DNA from: Antarctobacter aquimaris
GTDB lineage: Bacteria; Pseudomonadota; Alphaproteobacteria; Rhodobacterales; Rhodobacteraceae
Reading direction: 5' to 3'
NCBI RefSeq assembly: GCF_900184945.1
Contig: NZ_FXYF01000008.1
Coordinates: 1-64,000 of the forward strand
Length of the DNA: 64,000 bases
Under the pieces are notes generated by a model. The model worked only from the letters and a program-made list of their open reading frames with translations. It was not told the origin of the DNA and did not search any database. Positions 52,891 through 61,698 of the stretch are shown here, piece after piece. The position numbers were made by a program, and so were the translations under genes. The first letter of the stretch is position 1; every line of letters begins with the position of its first letter.

Positions 52891-54696
52891 ATGCCGATCG
52901 ACGCCACCATCGCCCGAGTCACCCAGCGCATCGAAGAGCGTTCCGCCGGAATGCGCGCCACCTACCTCGACCGGATGCGCCGCGCCGCCGAGGAAGGCCC
53001 CCGCCGCGCCCACCTGACCTGCGGCAACCAGGCCCATGCCTATGCCGCGATGGGCGGCGACAAGGAGGCGCTGGCCGCCGGCCGCGTCCCGAACCTCGGC
53101 ATCGTGACCGCCTACAACGACATGCTCTCGGCGCATCAGCCCTTCGAGCATTACCCCGAGATCATCCGCCGCGCCGCGCGCGCCGCGGGCGGCACCGCGC
53201 AGGTGGCGGGCGGCGTGCCCGCCATGTGCGACGGCGTCACCCAGGGCCAGGTCGGCATGGAACTGTCGCTGTTCTCGCGCGACGTGATCGCGCTGGCCGC
53301 CGGCGTGGCGCTCTCGCACAACACCTTCGACGCGGCTGTCTACCTCGGCGTCTGCGACAAGATCGTGCCCGGGCTGGTGATCGCGGCGGCGACCTTCGGC
53401 TACATCCCCGGCATCTTCATCCCCGCCGGTCCGATGACCTCGGGCCTGCCGAACGACGAGAAGGCCAAGGTACGCCAGCAGTTCGCCACCGGCGAAGTGG
53501 GCCGGGACAAGCTGATGGAGGCCGAGATGGCCTCGTATCACGGGCCGGGCACCTGCACCTTCTACGGCACCGCGAACACCAACCAGATGTTGATGGAATT
53601 CATGGGCCTGCACCTGCCGGGCACCAGTTTCGTCAATCCCGGCACCCCGCTGCGCGAGGCGCTGACCACCGAGGCGGCCAAGCACGCGCTGTCGATCACC
53701 GCGCTGGGCAATGCCTATCGCCCGGTCTGCGACATCCTCGACGCCAAGGCCTTTGTGAACGGCATCGTCGGCTTGATGGCCACGGGTGGCTCGACCAACC
53801 TGGTGATCCACTTGCCCGCCATGGCGCGCGCCGCCGGGATCGCCCTGGCGCTCGAGGACTTCGACGAGATCAGCTCCGTCACGCCGCTGATGGCCAAGGT
53901 CTATCCCAACGGCCTCGCCGACGTGAACCATTTCCACGCCGCGGGCGGGTTGCAGTACATGATCGGCGACCTGCTGGACGCCGGGTTGCTGCATGACGAC
54001 GTCAAGACCGTGGCCGGCGACGGCCTGTCGCTCTACACCCGCGAACCGGTGCTGGCAGATGGCGCGGTCGCCTACCGCGACGGCCCGAAAGAGACCCAGA
54101 ACGACAAGATCCTGCGCCCCTCCGGCGCCCCGTTCCAGAAGTCCGGCGGGCTGAAGCAGCTGCACGGCAACCTGGGCCAGGGCATGATCAAGGTCTCTGC
54201 CGTGGCGCCCGAGCGTCACGTGATCGAGGCCCCGGCCCGCATCTTCCAGGACCAGGACAGCGTCAAGGCGGCCTTCAAGGCCGGTGAGTTCACCTCCGAC
54301 ACGGTGGTGGTCGTCCGTTTCCAGGGGCCGAAATCCAACGGCATGCCGGAACTGCACGGGCTGACGCCGACGCTGGCGGTATTGCAGGATCGCGGGCTGA
54401 AGGTGGCGCTGGTCACCGATGGCCGCATGTCCGGCGCCTCCGGCAAGGTGCCCGCCGCGATCCACGTCTCGCCCGAGGCGGCGGACGGCGGCCCGCTGGC
54501 GCGCCTGCGCGACGGTGATATCGTGCGGATCGACGCGGTGAACGGCACGCTGGAAACCCTCGCCCCCGACTTCGACAGCCGCGAGCCGGCGACCGCCGAC
54601 CTTTCCGGCAACGGCCATGGCGTCGGACGCGAGCTTTTTGCCGCCTTCCGCGCCAACGTCGGACTTGCGTCGACCGGCGCCGGAGTGGTTGTGTGA
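52891..54696 (+). CDS. edd: 6-phosphogluconate dehydratase
   Basis: A 601-residue IlvD/Edd-family dehydratase, the Edd length. Iron-sulfur cysteines are Cys113 ([10 protein letters not shown]), Cys155 ([10 protein letters not shown]) and Cys222 ([13 protein letters not shown]). Edd turns 6-phosphogluconate into 2-keto-3-deoxy-6-phosphogluconate, the first committed step of the Entner-Doudoroff route, the main sugar pathway of this group. GGAGAGAC precedes the ATG. The aldolase gene eda follows 58 bases later, so the two pathway steps are one operon. Confidence 0.96.
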   Translation: MPIDATIARVTQRIEERSAGMRATYLDRMRRAAEEGPRRAHLTCGNQAHAYAAMGGDKEALAAGRVPNLGIVTAYNDMLSAHQPFEHYPEIIRRAARAAGGTAQVAGGVPAMCDGVTQGQVGMELSLFSRDVIALAAGVALSHNTFDAAVYLGVCDKIVPGLVIAAATFGYIPGIFIPAGPMTSGLPNDEKAKVRQQFATGEVGRDKLMEAEMASYHGPGTCTFYGTANTNQMLMEFMGLHLPGTSFVNPGTPLREALTTEAAKHALSITALGNAYRPVCDILDAKAFVNGIVGLMATGGSTNLVIHLPAMARAAGIALALEDFDEISSVTPLMAKVYPNGLADVNHFHAAGGLQYMIGDLLDAGLLHDDVKTVAGDGLSLYTREPVLADGAVAYRDGPKETQNDKILRPSGAPFQKSGGLKQLHGNLGQGMIKVSAVAPERHVIEAPARIFQDQDSVKAAFKAGEFTSDTVVVVRFQGPKSNGMPELHGLTPTLAVLQDRGLKVALVTDGRMSGASGKVPAAIHVSPEAADGGPLARLRDGDIVRIDAVNGTLETLAPDFDSREPATADLSGNGHGVGRELFAAFRANVGLASTGAGVVV

Positions 54697-54703
54697 CCCT
54701 GCC

Positions 54704-54730
54704 GCTTCTTCTCTGTAAAAATACCCCATT
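54704..54730 (+). repeat. fragment of the dispersed repeat between edd and eda
   Basis: CGCTTCTTCTCTGTAAAAATACCCC keeps only the left part of the repeat family, without the GC-rich hairpins. Loss of the hairpin here would allow transcription to pass from edd into eda. Confidence 0.55.
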
Positions 54731-54754
54731 CCCACCCATCAAGGACAGACCACG

Positions 54755-55399
54755 ATGACCCCCCAGGACGCCAGCAAACGCAGCGAGGAGCTTTGCCGCC
54801 TCGCCCCCGTGATTCCGGTCCTCGTGATCGACGACGCCTCTACCGCCCGCAGGCTGGCCGAGGCGCTGGTCGCCGGCGGCCTGCCGGTGCTGGAGGTGAC
54901 GCTGCGCACCCCCGCCGCGCTGGACGCGATCCGCGAGATGGCCAAGGTCGAAGGCGGCGTGGTCGGCGCGGGGACGCTGCTGAGCCCGGCGGATGTCAAG
55001 GCCGCCGTCGCGGCCGGCGCGCGCTTTGGCGTGTCGCCGGGCGCCACGGACCGGGTGCTGGAGGCCTGCGAAGAGGCGGACCTGCCGCTGCTGCCGGGGG
55101 CCGCCACCTCGTCCGAGGTCATGCGCCTGCTGGAGCGCGGTTACACCGTGCAGAAATTCTTTCCCGCCGAGGCGAACGGCGGCGTGCCCGCGCTGAAGGC
55201 GATCGGCGCGCCGATCCCGCAGGTGCGTTTCTGCCCGACCGGCGGCGTCAGCCCGTCGAACGCGCAGTCCTACCTGGACCTGTCCAACACGCTCTGCGTC
55301 GGCGGCAGCTGGGTCGCGCCCAAGGACGCGGTGCAGGCCGGCGACTGGAAACGCATCGAGGAACTGGCCCGCGCCGCAGCCGCGCTGCCGCGCAGCTGA
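54755..55399 (+). CDS. eda: 2-keto-3-deoxy-6-phosphogluconate aldolase (KHG/KDPG aldolase)
   Basis: A 214-residue class I aldolase. Schiff-base Lys134 is in [10 protein letters not shown], the general base Glu47 in VLEVTLRTP and the phosphate loop in [11 protein letters not shown]. It splits KDPG into pyruvate and glyceraldehyde 3-phosphate. AAGGACAG precedes the ATG. It is the second gene of the edd-eda operon, ending before a strong hairpin that separates it from the convergent glnE group. Confidence 0.95.
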   Translation: MTPQDASKRSEELCRLAPVIPVLVIDDASTARRLAEALVAGGLPVLEVTLRTPAALDAIREMAKVEGGVVGAGTLLSPADVKAAVAAGARFGVSPGATDRVLEACEEADLPLLPGAATSSEVMRLLERGYTVQKFFPAEANGGVPALKAIGAPIPQVRFCPTGGVSPSNAQSYLDLSNTLCVGGSWVAPKDAVQAGDWKRIEELARAAAALPRS

Positions 55400-55408
55400 G
55401 ACCAGAAA

Positions 55409-55455
55409 CGGGCGGCCACGAGGCCCCGGATCAGGTCCGGGACGGGGGCCGCCCG
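55409..55455. terminator. nested hairpin between convergent eda and glnE transcripts
   Basis: An outer stem CGGGCGGCC/GGCCGCCCG encloses an inner CCCGGA/TCCGGG stem. The inner CCCCGGATCAGGTCCGGG belongs to a short repeat that is very widespread in alphaproteobacterial genomes. It probably terminates from both sides. Confidence 0.55.
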
Positions 55456-55458
55456 AAC

Positions 55459-55740
55459 TCAGCCTTTGACATCCGGACGCGGCCGCGACTTCCAGCCGCC
55501 GCGCCGGCGCGGCTTGGCCTCGGCACCCAGCCCCTCGCGCAGGACCTGCGTCATGGGATGGTCAGCCGCCGCGCCGTGGAGCGCCAGAAGCGCCCCGATC
55601 AGCACCTGCGTGTCCACGCCGGACGGCAGCGACAGCGCCCAGTCAAGGAAGATCGACCGGCACTCGCCGGTGGTGATTCCCTCGATCGCATAGGCATCGG
55701 CCACCAGCCCCTTGGGGTCGATCTCGTCACCCTTCTTCAC
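55459..55740 (-). CDS. small conserved-looking protein coupled to glnE
   Basis: A 93-residue protein starting with GTG at 55740 after GGAGG. Its start overlaps the glnE stop (GTGA), so it is translationally coupled to glnE. It reads KKGDEIDPKGLVADAYAIEG, then a central part with LDWALSLPSG and LLALHGAAADHPM, and ends in a basic tail. I do not recognise a domain. The tight linkage suggests a role near nitrogen control or simply a conserved neighbour in this family of bacteria. Confidence 0.75.
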   Translation of the reverse strand: MKKGDEIDPKGLVADAYAIEGITTGECRSIFLDWALSLPSGVDTQVLIGALLALHGAAADHPMTQVLREGLGAEAKPRRRGGWKSRPRPDVKG

Positions 55741-58514
55741 TCTGCATCCTCCGGTTTCGGCAATACGCCGTCGATGATGTCGGCCGCCCGGGCCGCCTGT
55801 GTCTCGATCGTGCCGCGCAGCGCGGCCATGTCCGCCGCCCCGGTCAGGCGCAGCAGAAAGGCGCAGCCGCCCGAGCCCAGCCGCTCCGGATCCAGCCCTT
55901 CGTCGCTGACCAGCCGCGCGCCGATCTGCAAGGCCCAGAACAGCTCGTAGGCTTCGATCAGCGCGGCGCGGGCGGCCTCGGGCAGCCAGTCGGCCTGACG
56001 AAGTGCGCGCGGCGCCTCGCGCAGCGGCTTGGCCGCGATCAGCGCGCACATCTGCGAGAACAGCTCCACGTCCTGCAACCGCCCGCGGCCGATCTTGGCG
56101 TCCAGCAGCCCGCCGTTGCCCTTGGCCGCGGCGATCCGGGCGCGCATCTCGGCCACCGCCGTCTTGACCTCTGCCGGGTCGCGCGGCTGGCCGATGATCT
56201 CGCGGCGGAACCCCTCGACATCCGCGGCCAGGTCGGCCGGCCCCGCGATGACCCGCGCGCGGGTCATCGCCAGGTGCTCCCAGACCCAGGCCTGTTCGCG
56301 CTGGTAGTCCTGGAACGCGGTCCAGGAGGTGGCCACCGGCCCCTGATTGCCCGAAGGGCGCAGCCGCATGTCCACCTCGTAGAGCTTGCCCTCGGCCATC
56401 GGCGCGGTCATCGCGGTGATCAGCGCCTGCGTCAGGCGGGCATAGTAGGCCCGGCTGGGCAGCGGCCGCCGCCCTTCCGAGGACTCGACCCCGTCGGCAT
56501 CGTAGATCACGATCACGTCGAGATCGGACCGTGCGTGCTGCCGCCGCGCGCCCAGCGATCCCATGCCGACCACCACCGCGCCCCGCCCCGGCGGCGCGCC
56601 GTGCTTTTCGGCGAACACCTCCTGCACCACCGGCCAGAGCGCCGACAGCGCCGCGCCCGCGAGGTCGGCATAGGCCTTGCCCGCCTCGTCCGGTCCCATC
56701 AGCCCGCGCAAAAGGTGCACGCCGACGCGGAAATGCCAGTCCTTGGCCCACCGCCGCGCGGCGTCCAGCTTGCGCTCGTAATCGCCCGCTTCCTCCAGCT
56801 GTCGCACCAGGTCGGCGCGCAGCGCGTCCGATCCGGGCCAGGGGCTGAAGAAATCCCCCGCGATCACCGCGTCAAAGACCGAGGCGTTGCGCGACAGGTA
56901 GCGCGCGAGGTCGGGCGAGGTGCCGACGATGTCGACCAGCAGGTCGACCAGCTGCGGGTTGGCCTCGAACAGCGCAAACAGCTGCACCCCCGCCGGCAAC
57001 CCGGCGAGAAAGCTGTCGAAAGCGGTCAGCGCCTCCACCGGCTGCGAGGTTTCGGACAGGCGGCGCAGGATCTCCGGCCGCAGCCGTTCAAAGATCGTCA
57101 CCGCGCGCTGCGACCGCAGGCAGGCATAGTTCAGCCAGCGGCCCGGCAAGGGGCTGTCGGCAAAGATCTCGGGGATGCGGACCGCCTCGCGCGCACCGGG
57201 CGCGAAAAAGCCCTCGGTCAGCTCGTGCACCTCGGTCAGCCGCTCCAGCAGCTCGACCTTCAACTCGTCCGCGCTGCGCCCCATCAGGCTAGCAAGCCGG
57301 GCAAAATCCTCAGGCGATTTCGGCAGGTCGTGGGTCTGCGCGTCGCCGATCATCTGCACCCGGTGTTCGACCTCGCGGTGGGCGCGGTAGTGGTCGGCCA
57401 GCACCTCGGCCACCTCGCCCGGCACCCAGCCCTTTTGCGCCAGCATGCGCAATCCCTCGACCGTACCGCGCACCCGCAATTCGGGGTCGCGACCGCCGGC
57501 GATCAGCTGCCGGGTCTGGGTAAAGAACTCGATCTCGCGGATGCCGCCGCGCCCCAGCTTCATGTTGTGCCCGGGCAGCAGGATCTCCCTGTGAAAGCCC
57601 TTGTGCTCGCGGATGCGCAACCGCATGTCGTGGGCGTCCTGGATCGCCGCGAAATCCAGGTGCTTGCGCCAGACGAAAGGCGTCAGCGTGGCTAGGAACC
57701 GCTCTCCGGCGGCGATGTCCCCGGCGGCGGCGCGCGCCTTGATGTAGGCGGCGCGCTCCCAGGTACGGCCGACGCTCTCGTAATAGCGCTCGGCGGCTTC
57801 CATGGCGATGCAGACCGGGGTGACGGACGGATCGGGCCGCAGCCGCAGGTCGGTGCGAAAGACATAGCCGTCGCCGGTCAGGTCGTTCAGCGTGGCCGCC
57901 ATCTTGCGCGTGGCGCGCACCAGCACCGCGCGCGCCTCGTGGTAATCGTCCGGGTCGTAGCGCGTTTCGTCGAACAGGCAGATCAGGTCGATGTCGGAGG
58001 AGTAGTTCAGCTCGCCCGCGCCCATCTTGCCCATGGCCAGCGCCACCATGCCGCCGGCGGTGGCGATGTCGTCCTCGGTCATGCCGGGCAGCTTGCCCCG
58101 GGCGATCTCGGGCGCCAGCGCGGCGCGCAGCGCAAGGGTCACGGCGTGGTCGGCGAAATCCGTCAGCTCGCCCGTCACCTGCTCCAGCTCCCAGACGCCG
58201 CCCAGGTCGCAGAGCGCGATCAGCAGCGCCATCCGCCGCTTGGCCAGGCGCAGCGCACTGCCGGTCTCGGCCGGTGCCAGGTCGGCAAGACCGGCCCGCA
58301 GCTGCGCCACCGCGTCCTCGGGGTCGTCCAGCGCCGTCTCCAGCCAGTCCGCCTCGCGCAGGATCAGCCCGCGCAGGTAGGGGCTGGAGCCGCCGGTCCC
58401 CTCCAGCAGATCGGCGACGGGGCCGGTGGCCCAGGGACAGGCGGTGCGCGTTTCGGCCCCCTGATCGGGGTCGAAGGCGCGGGGAAGGCGGGTGATGCGT
58501 CGTGCGAAATCCAT
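55737..58514 (-). CDS. glnE: bifunctional glutamine synthetase adenylyltransferase/deadenylase
   Basis: A 925-residue GlnE with two nucleotidyltransferase domains: the N-terminal deadenylase carries GKMGAGELNYSSDIDLICLFD (about 165-185, as region) and the C-terminal adenylyltransferase GMGSLGARRQHARSDLDVIVIYD (about 655-677). Each has the G-S-D-x-D metal motif; helical bundles follow each domain (ERAAYIKARAAAG, REQAWVWEHLAMTRARV). GlnE attaches AMP to or removes it from glutamine synthetase under PII control. The start at 58514 is chosen at MDFARRI; a longer frame to 58760 overlaps the divergent YbaK gene. Confidence 0.95.
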   Translation of the reverse strand: MDFARRITRLPRAFDPDQGAETRTACPWATGPVADLLEGTGGSSPYLRGLILREADWLETALDDPEDAVAQLRAGLADLAPAETGSALRLAKRRMALLIALCDLGGVWELEQVTGELTDFADHAVTLALRAALAPEIARGKLPGMTEDDIATAGGMVALAMGKMGAGELNYSSDIDLICLFDETRYDPDDYHEARAVLVRATRKMAATLNDLTGDGYVFRTDLRLRPDPSVTPVCIAMEAAERYYESVGRTWERAAYIKARAAAGDIAAGERFLATLTPFVWRKHLDFAAIQDAHDMRLRIREHKGFHREILLPGHNMKLGRGGIREIEFFTQTRQLIAGGRDPELRVRGTVEGLRMLAQKGWVPGEVAEVLADHYRAHREVEHRVQMIGDAQTHDLPKSPEDFARLASLMGRSADELKVELLERLTEVHELTEGFFAPGAREAVRIPEIFADSPLPGRWLNYACLRSQRAVTIFERLRPEILRRLSETSQPVEALTAFDSFLAGLPAGVQLFALFEANPQLVDLLVDIVGTSPDLARYLSRNASVFDAVIAGDFFSPWPGSDALRADLVRQLEEAGDYERKLDAARRWAKDWHFRVGVHLLRGLMGPDEAGKAYADLAGAALSALWPVVQEVFAEKHGAPPGRGAVVVGMGSLGARRQHARSDLDVIVIYDADGVESSEGRRPLPSRAYYARLTQALITAMTAPMAEGKLYEVDMRLRPSGNQGPVATSWTAFQDYQREQAWVWEHLAMTRARVIAGPADLAADVEGFRREIIGQPRDPAEVKTAVAEMRARIAAAKGNGGLLDAKIGRGRLQDVELFSQMCALIAAKPLREAPRALRQADWLPEAARAALIEAYELFWALQIGARLVSDEGLDPERLGSGGCAFLLRLTGAADMAALRGTIETQAARAADIIDGVLPKPEDAE

Positions 58515-58614
58515 GCCCCCTAATGGCCATGCGCCCGCGAAAAGCGCAACTCCCTTGCGGCGGCTTCCGCCCTGCCGCAGTCTGCCGCCCAAGCAGGACA
58601 TGAGGACAAGACCG

Positions 58615-59082
58615 ATGAGCAAGAGCCTGAAACGGGTGCGCAGCGCGCTGCAAGCGGCGGGATTGCCCGCCGAGATCCGCGAGGTCGGGCAGGCCCGCAC
58701 CGCGCAGGACGCCGCCGAGAGCGTCGGCTGCACGCTGGACCAGATCGTCAAGTCGATCATCTTCCGCGCCGAAACCTCGGGTCAGGCGGTGCTGTTCCTG
58801 ACCGCGGGCGGCAACCGCGTCTGCGCCGACAAGGCCACCGCGCTGGCGGGCGAGCCGCTGGGCAAGGCCGATGCCGAGCTGATCCGCGCGCAGACCGGCT
58901 TTGCCATCGGGGGTGTTGCGCCGGTCGGGCACCTTGCACCGATCCGCGCCTGGCTGGACCCGCGGCTGCTGGACTTTGCCACGGTCTGGGCCGCCGCCGG
59001 CACGCCGCGCCACGTGTTTCCTGTCGATCCGCGCGCCCTGCCCGGCCTGACCGGGGCGCAGGCTGCGGATTTCACGCTCTGA
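58615..59082 (+). CDS. YbaK/ProX-type aminoacyl-tRNA deacylase family protein
   Basis: A 155-residue single-domain protein of the YbaK/prolyl-tRNA editing family. The lysine in DQIVKSIIFR, the GNRVCADK segment, and FAIGGVAPVGH (the GG.pPvGh motif) are typical. The family hydrolyses misacylated tRNAs such as Cys-tRNA(Pro) or Ala-tRNA(Pro). AGGACAAGACCG precedes the ATG. It diverges from glnE by 100 bases. Confidence 0.88.
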   Translation: MSKSLKRVRSALQAAGLPAEIREVGQARTAQDAAESVGCTLDQIVKSIIFRAETSGQAVLFLTAGGNRVCADKATALAGEPLGKADAELIRAQTGFAIGGVAPVGHLAPIRAWLDPRLLDFATVWAAAGTPRHVFPVDPRALPGLTGAQAADFTL

Positions 59083-59089
59083 ACCGCGG

Positions 59090-59125
59090 CTTCTTCTTGG
59101 TGGAAATACTCCGAAATACCTCAAG
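59090..59125 (+). repeat. degenerate fragment of the dispersed repeat
   Basis: GGCTTCTTCTTGGTGGAAATACTCCG matches the left part of the family; the GC hairpins are gone, and a second GAAATACC follows immediately. Confidence 0.55.
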
Positions 59126-59141
59126 AATAACGTGCAACATA

Positions 59142-59169
59142 TTGAAATAACAGTACGCTTTCAGATAAT
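59142..59169 (+). promoter_or_regulatory. promoter candidate of the DUF2852-RDD operon
   Basis: TTGAAA (59142-59147), 16 bases and GATAAT (59164-59169). The -10 overlaps the first inverted-repeat site, so a bound repressor would block RNA polymerase directly. Confidence 0.5.
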
Positions 59170-59186
59170 GTAAAAAACGTTCACAT
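59168..59186. promoter_or_regulatory. operator candidate 1 (ATGTAAA-N5-TTCACAT)
   Basis: An inverted repeat with six of seven matches in the arms and a five-base centre. It repeats the perfect site 59 bases downstream, and ends share the trailing CAC. Confidence 0.55.
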
Positions 59187-59226
59187 CACGTCTTGAAAGA
59201 CCGCCCGGAAACTCCGATCTTCCATA

Positions 59227-59245
59227 ATGTGAAAGACATTCACAT
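59227..59245. promoter_or_regulatory. operator candidate 2 (ATGTGAA-N5-TTCACAT)
   Basis: A perfect seven-base inverted repeat with centre AGACA, 21 bases before the DUF2852 ATG. The TGTGA and TCACA half sites recall CRP, but the spacer is seven instead of six bases, so a different regulator is likely. Confidence 0.6.
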
Positions 59246-59266
59246 CACACCACAACGGAGAGAGAC

Positions 59267-59701
59267 ATGACCACCGCCGCATATACGTCCCACCTGCCCG
59301 CCAACGCCGGTTGGTTTGCGCGGGCCGAGGCCTGGCTGGATTCCAAGGGCAAGGGTGCCTGGATCGCGGCCATGGTTCTGGGTTTCGTGTTCTTCTGGCC
59401 CGTCGGCCTTGCCCTTCTTGCCTACCTGATCTGGAGCAAACGCATGTTCAACAAATCCTGCCGCCACAGCCGCCACATCGACAGCCGCAAGGCCGCCTGG
59501 ATGGCGATGAAACCCTCGGGCAACAGCGCCTTCGACGCCTACAAGACCGACACGCTGCGCCGGCTCGAGGCCGAACAGCAGGCCTTTGAGGAGTTCCTCG
59601 AGCGGTTGCGCGAAGCCAAGGACAAGTCCGAGTTCGACCAGTTCATGGACGACCGTGCGCGCCGCGCCCGGACCGAGTCCGACGACACCCAGCCCGCCTG
59701 A
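59267..59701 (+). CDS. DUF2852 membrane-anchored protein
   Basis: A 144-residue protein of the DUF2852 family, known only in alphaproteobacteria. It has one or two closely spaced membrane helices at about 29-56 (GAWIAAMVLGF then WPVGLALLAYLIW), followed by a cytoplasmic charged helical tail (about 95-135, LRRLEAEQQAFEEFLERLREAKD) fit for a coiled coil. Function unknown. GGAGAGAGAC precedes the ATG. It is the first gene after two operator-like repeats, suggesting tight control in response to a signal, perhaps envelope stress. Confidence 0.88.
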   Translation: MTTAAYTSHLPANAGWFARAEAWLDSKGKGAWIAAMVLGFVFFWPVGLALLAYLIWSKRMFNKSCRHSRHIDSRKAAWMAMKPSGNSAFDAYKTDTLRRLEAEQQAFEEFLERLREAKDKSEFDQFMDDRARRARTESDDTQPA

Positions 59702-59760
59702 CGAAACGATCGCGCCTCCCGGACCGCCGGGGGGCGCCTCTTTCCCGACCGGAGCCAAGA

Positions 59761-60204
59761 ATGTATACCGACGCCATGTCCCACCTGCCCGACCCGGACC
59801 GCCAAGCCGTCTTTTACGACGGCGTCACCGTCAAGCGCGGTCTGGCCTGGGTCGTGGACACGCTTGTCATCACCCTGATCACCCTGCCCGTCGCCCTATT
59901 CACCATCGTCGGGCTGTTCATCCTGCCGCTGATGTTCCTGCTGATCGGCTTTCTCTACCGCTGGATGACCATTGCTGGCAGTTCCTCGACCTGGGGCATG
60001 CGCCTGATGAACATCGAGTTCCGCAACGCCCACGGCCGGCGGCTGGATGGCGGCGAGGCGTTCCTGCACACGCTGGGGTTCACGCTGATCGCGACCACGG
60101 TGATTCTCCAGGTCGTGTCCATCGTGATGATGTTTGTCACCGAACGTGGCCAGGGCCTGCACGACGTGGTGCTGGGCACGGTGGCGCTGAACCGTCGCGC
60201 CTGA
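59761..60204 (+). CDS. RDD-family membrane protein
   Basis: A 147-residue RDD protein with about three to four membrane segments. The RDD signature is seen as RGLAWVVDTLVI (Arg, Asp) near residue 23 and the GTWGMRLM-like SSTWGMRLMNIEF. Function of the family is unclear; some members are ion or organic-cation antiporters. It follows DUF2852 by 59 bases and probably shares its regulated transcript. Confidence 0.88.
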   Translation: MYTDAMSHLPDPDRQAVFYDGVTVKRGLAWVVDTLVITLITLPVALFTIVGLFILPLMFLLIGFLYRWMTIAGSSSTWGMRLMNIEFRNAHGRRLDGGEAFLHTLGFTLIATTVILQVVSIVMMFVTERGQGLHDVVLGTVALNRRA

Positions 60205-60367
60205 GGCGACAGAGCGTGGCTCGGCCCGCCGCTGATCCCGGTGGGCCGACAATCAACCACGGCATCGGAAAGGACCCGCCGGTACGGGGCCGGCGGCGCG
60301 AAGACCCTCTTGGCGCAGGGAAAGATCGTTGTTACCGTTCCCTTAAATACACGAGGTGTCCGTCGAC

Positions 60368-61180
60368 ATGCGCCACTCGCTGCCGCTTGCTCCGCAGTTC
60401 TATGTTACCGCTCCGCAGCCCTGCCCCTATCTCGAGGGCCGCATGGAGCGCAAGCTGTTCACCGCCCTCCAGGGCGAGGCGGCGCAGAAACTGAACGACT
60501 CGCTGTCCAAGCAAGGCTTTCGCCGCTCGCAGAACGTGCTGTACCGGCCGTCCTGCGCCGAATGCGCCGCCTGCCTGTCGGCGCGCATCGACGTGGAACG
60601 CTTTGAACTGACCCGTAACCAGAAGCGCCTGCTGAAACGCAATGCCAACCTGGAACGCCGCGCCACCAGCCCCTGGGCGACCGAGGAACAGTACGAGCTG
60701 TTCCGCCGCTACCTGGACGAGCGCCACGCCGATGGCGGCATGGCGGACATGGACGTGTTCGAATTCGCCGCGATGATCGAGGAAACCCCGATCCGCAGCC
60801 GGGTGATCGAATATCTCGACCGCGACAGCGGCAAGCTGATCGCCACCTGCCTGACCGACATGCTGGATGACGGGCTGTCGATGGTCTATTCGTTCTACGA
60901 ACCCGACCTGGCGCGCAAGTCGCTGGGCAAGTGGATGATCCTCGACCATGTCGCCATCGCGCGCGAGGCCGGCCTGCCCTACGTCTACCTGGGCTACTGG
61001 GTGCCCGGCAGCGACAAGATGGGCTACAAGGCGCAGTTCAACGCGCTGGAGATCTACCGCCGTGGCCGCTGGGAGCGGCTGGAAAGCGCGCAGGATTTCT
61101 CGGCCGAGATGCACCCGCTGTCGACGGACCCGATCGCCGAGCAGGTGGCCAACATCTCCTTTCCGGACACGCGCAGCTGA
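60368..61180 (+). CDS. bpt: aspartate/glutamate leucyl- or arginyl-tRNA-protein transferase
   Basis: A 270-residue N-end rule transferase. It begins [24 protein letters not shown] and has the N-terminal cysteine cluster (PCPYL, then [15 protein letters not shown]) and the C-terminal ATE domain with SLGKWMILD and [10 protein letters not shown] followed by [12 protein letters not shown]. It adds leucine or arginine to proteins starting with Asp or Glu, marking them for ClpAP. The ATG at 60368 has GAGG upstream; an in-frame GTG at 60356 has no site. It is separate from the DUF2852-RDD unit by 163 bases. Confidence 0.93.
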   Translation: MRHSLPLAPQFYVTAPQPCPYLEGRMERKLFTALQGEAAQKLNDSLSKQGFRRSQNVLYRPSCAECAACLSARIDVERFELTRNQKRLLKRNANLERRATSPWATEEQYELFRRYLDERHADGGMADMDVFEFAAMIEETPIRSRVIEYLDRDSGKLIATCLTDMLDDGLSMVYSFYEPDLARKSLGKWMILDHVAIAREAGLPYVYLGYWVPGSDKMGYKAQFNALEIYRRGRWERLESAQDFSAEMHPLSTDPIAEQVANISFPDTRS

Positions 61181-61378
61181 TCCGACACCATCGGATCCGG
61201 GCCGGTTTGGCGGTATTTCCCGACAGGACCCGAGGCGACGTAACCCGCTCAAAGGCTTGCGATTCTTCGGTCCATCGGATGGTGCCGATGCAAGTGTGGG
61301 GTTTTTCCCCGTAAGATTACATTCATTTGCATCTATGTTTTCGCAAACAGCGCAATTCGAACCCAGGAGTTAGATGCC

Positions 61379-61615
61379 ATGAAAAGACCTGACCAGCACG
61401 TTGCCGCGATCCAGAAGGATATCAGGAACCTCCCCGTTGGCGAAGGCATTCCCTATCTCCGGGACGTGATCGTACCGCTGGTCGAAAACCTGGGATATGA
61501 ACTGGCGCGCCTGCCCGATGTTTCCGTTGCGCCGTCGGCCTTCGTGTTTTCCAACGATCTGGACAAGCGGTTTCGCTGGCTCGAAAGCACAACCCGGTCC
61601 GCTCTTTCACCGTGA
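61379..61615 (+). CDS. unrecognised 78-residue protein
   Basis: The frame starts at an ATG preceded by AGGAG and reads MKRPDQHVAAIQKDIRNLPV, then IPYLRDVIVPLVENLGYELARLP, and ends DLDKRFRWLESTTRSALSP. It has no membrane segment or known motif. A clear ribosome site and a terminator right after it support a real gene. It ends against the convergent TRAP permease gene. Confidence 0.6.
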   Translation: MKRPDQHVAAIQKDIRNLPVGEGIPYLRDVIVPLVENLGYELARLPDVSVAPSAFVFSNDLDKRFRWLESTTRSALSP

Positions 61616-61647
61616 GGCTTCCGGGAGCATCCCGCGCTGACCCACAA

Positions 61648-61682
61648 CGGAAAAACGCGCCGCAGGGGCGGCGCGTTTTCCG
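61648..61682. terminator. strong bidirectional terminator
   Basis: CGGAAAA-CGCGCCGC, a short AGGG loop and the complementary GCGGCGCG-TTTTCCG form a stem of about 15 pairs with A-rich and T-rich edges. It lies between the convergent small gene and the TRAP permease gene and should stop transcription from both sides. Confidence 0.85.
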
Positions 61683-61698
61683 TTTCGACAGATCGGCC

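Noticed and set aside
59227-59245. CRP/FNR-type binding site
   Set aside because: TGTGA and TCACA halves are separated by seven bases instead of six, and no TTGAT-N4-ATCAA form is present.
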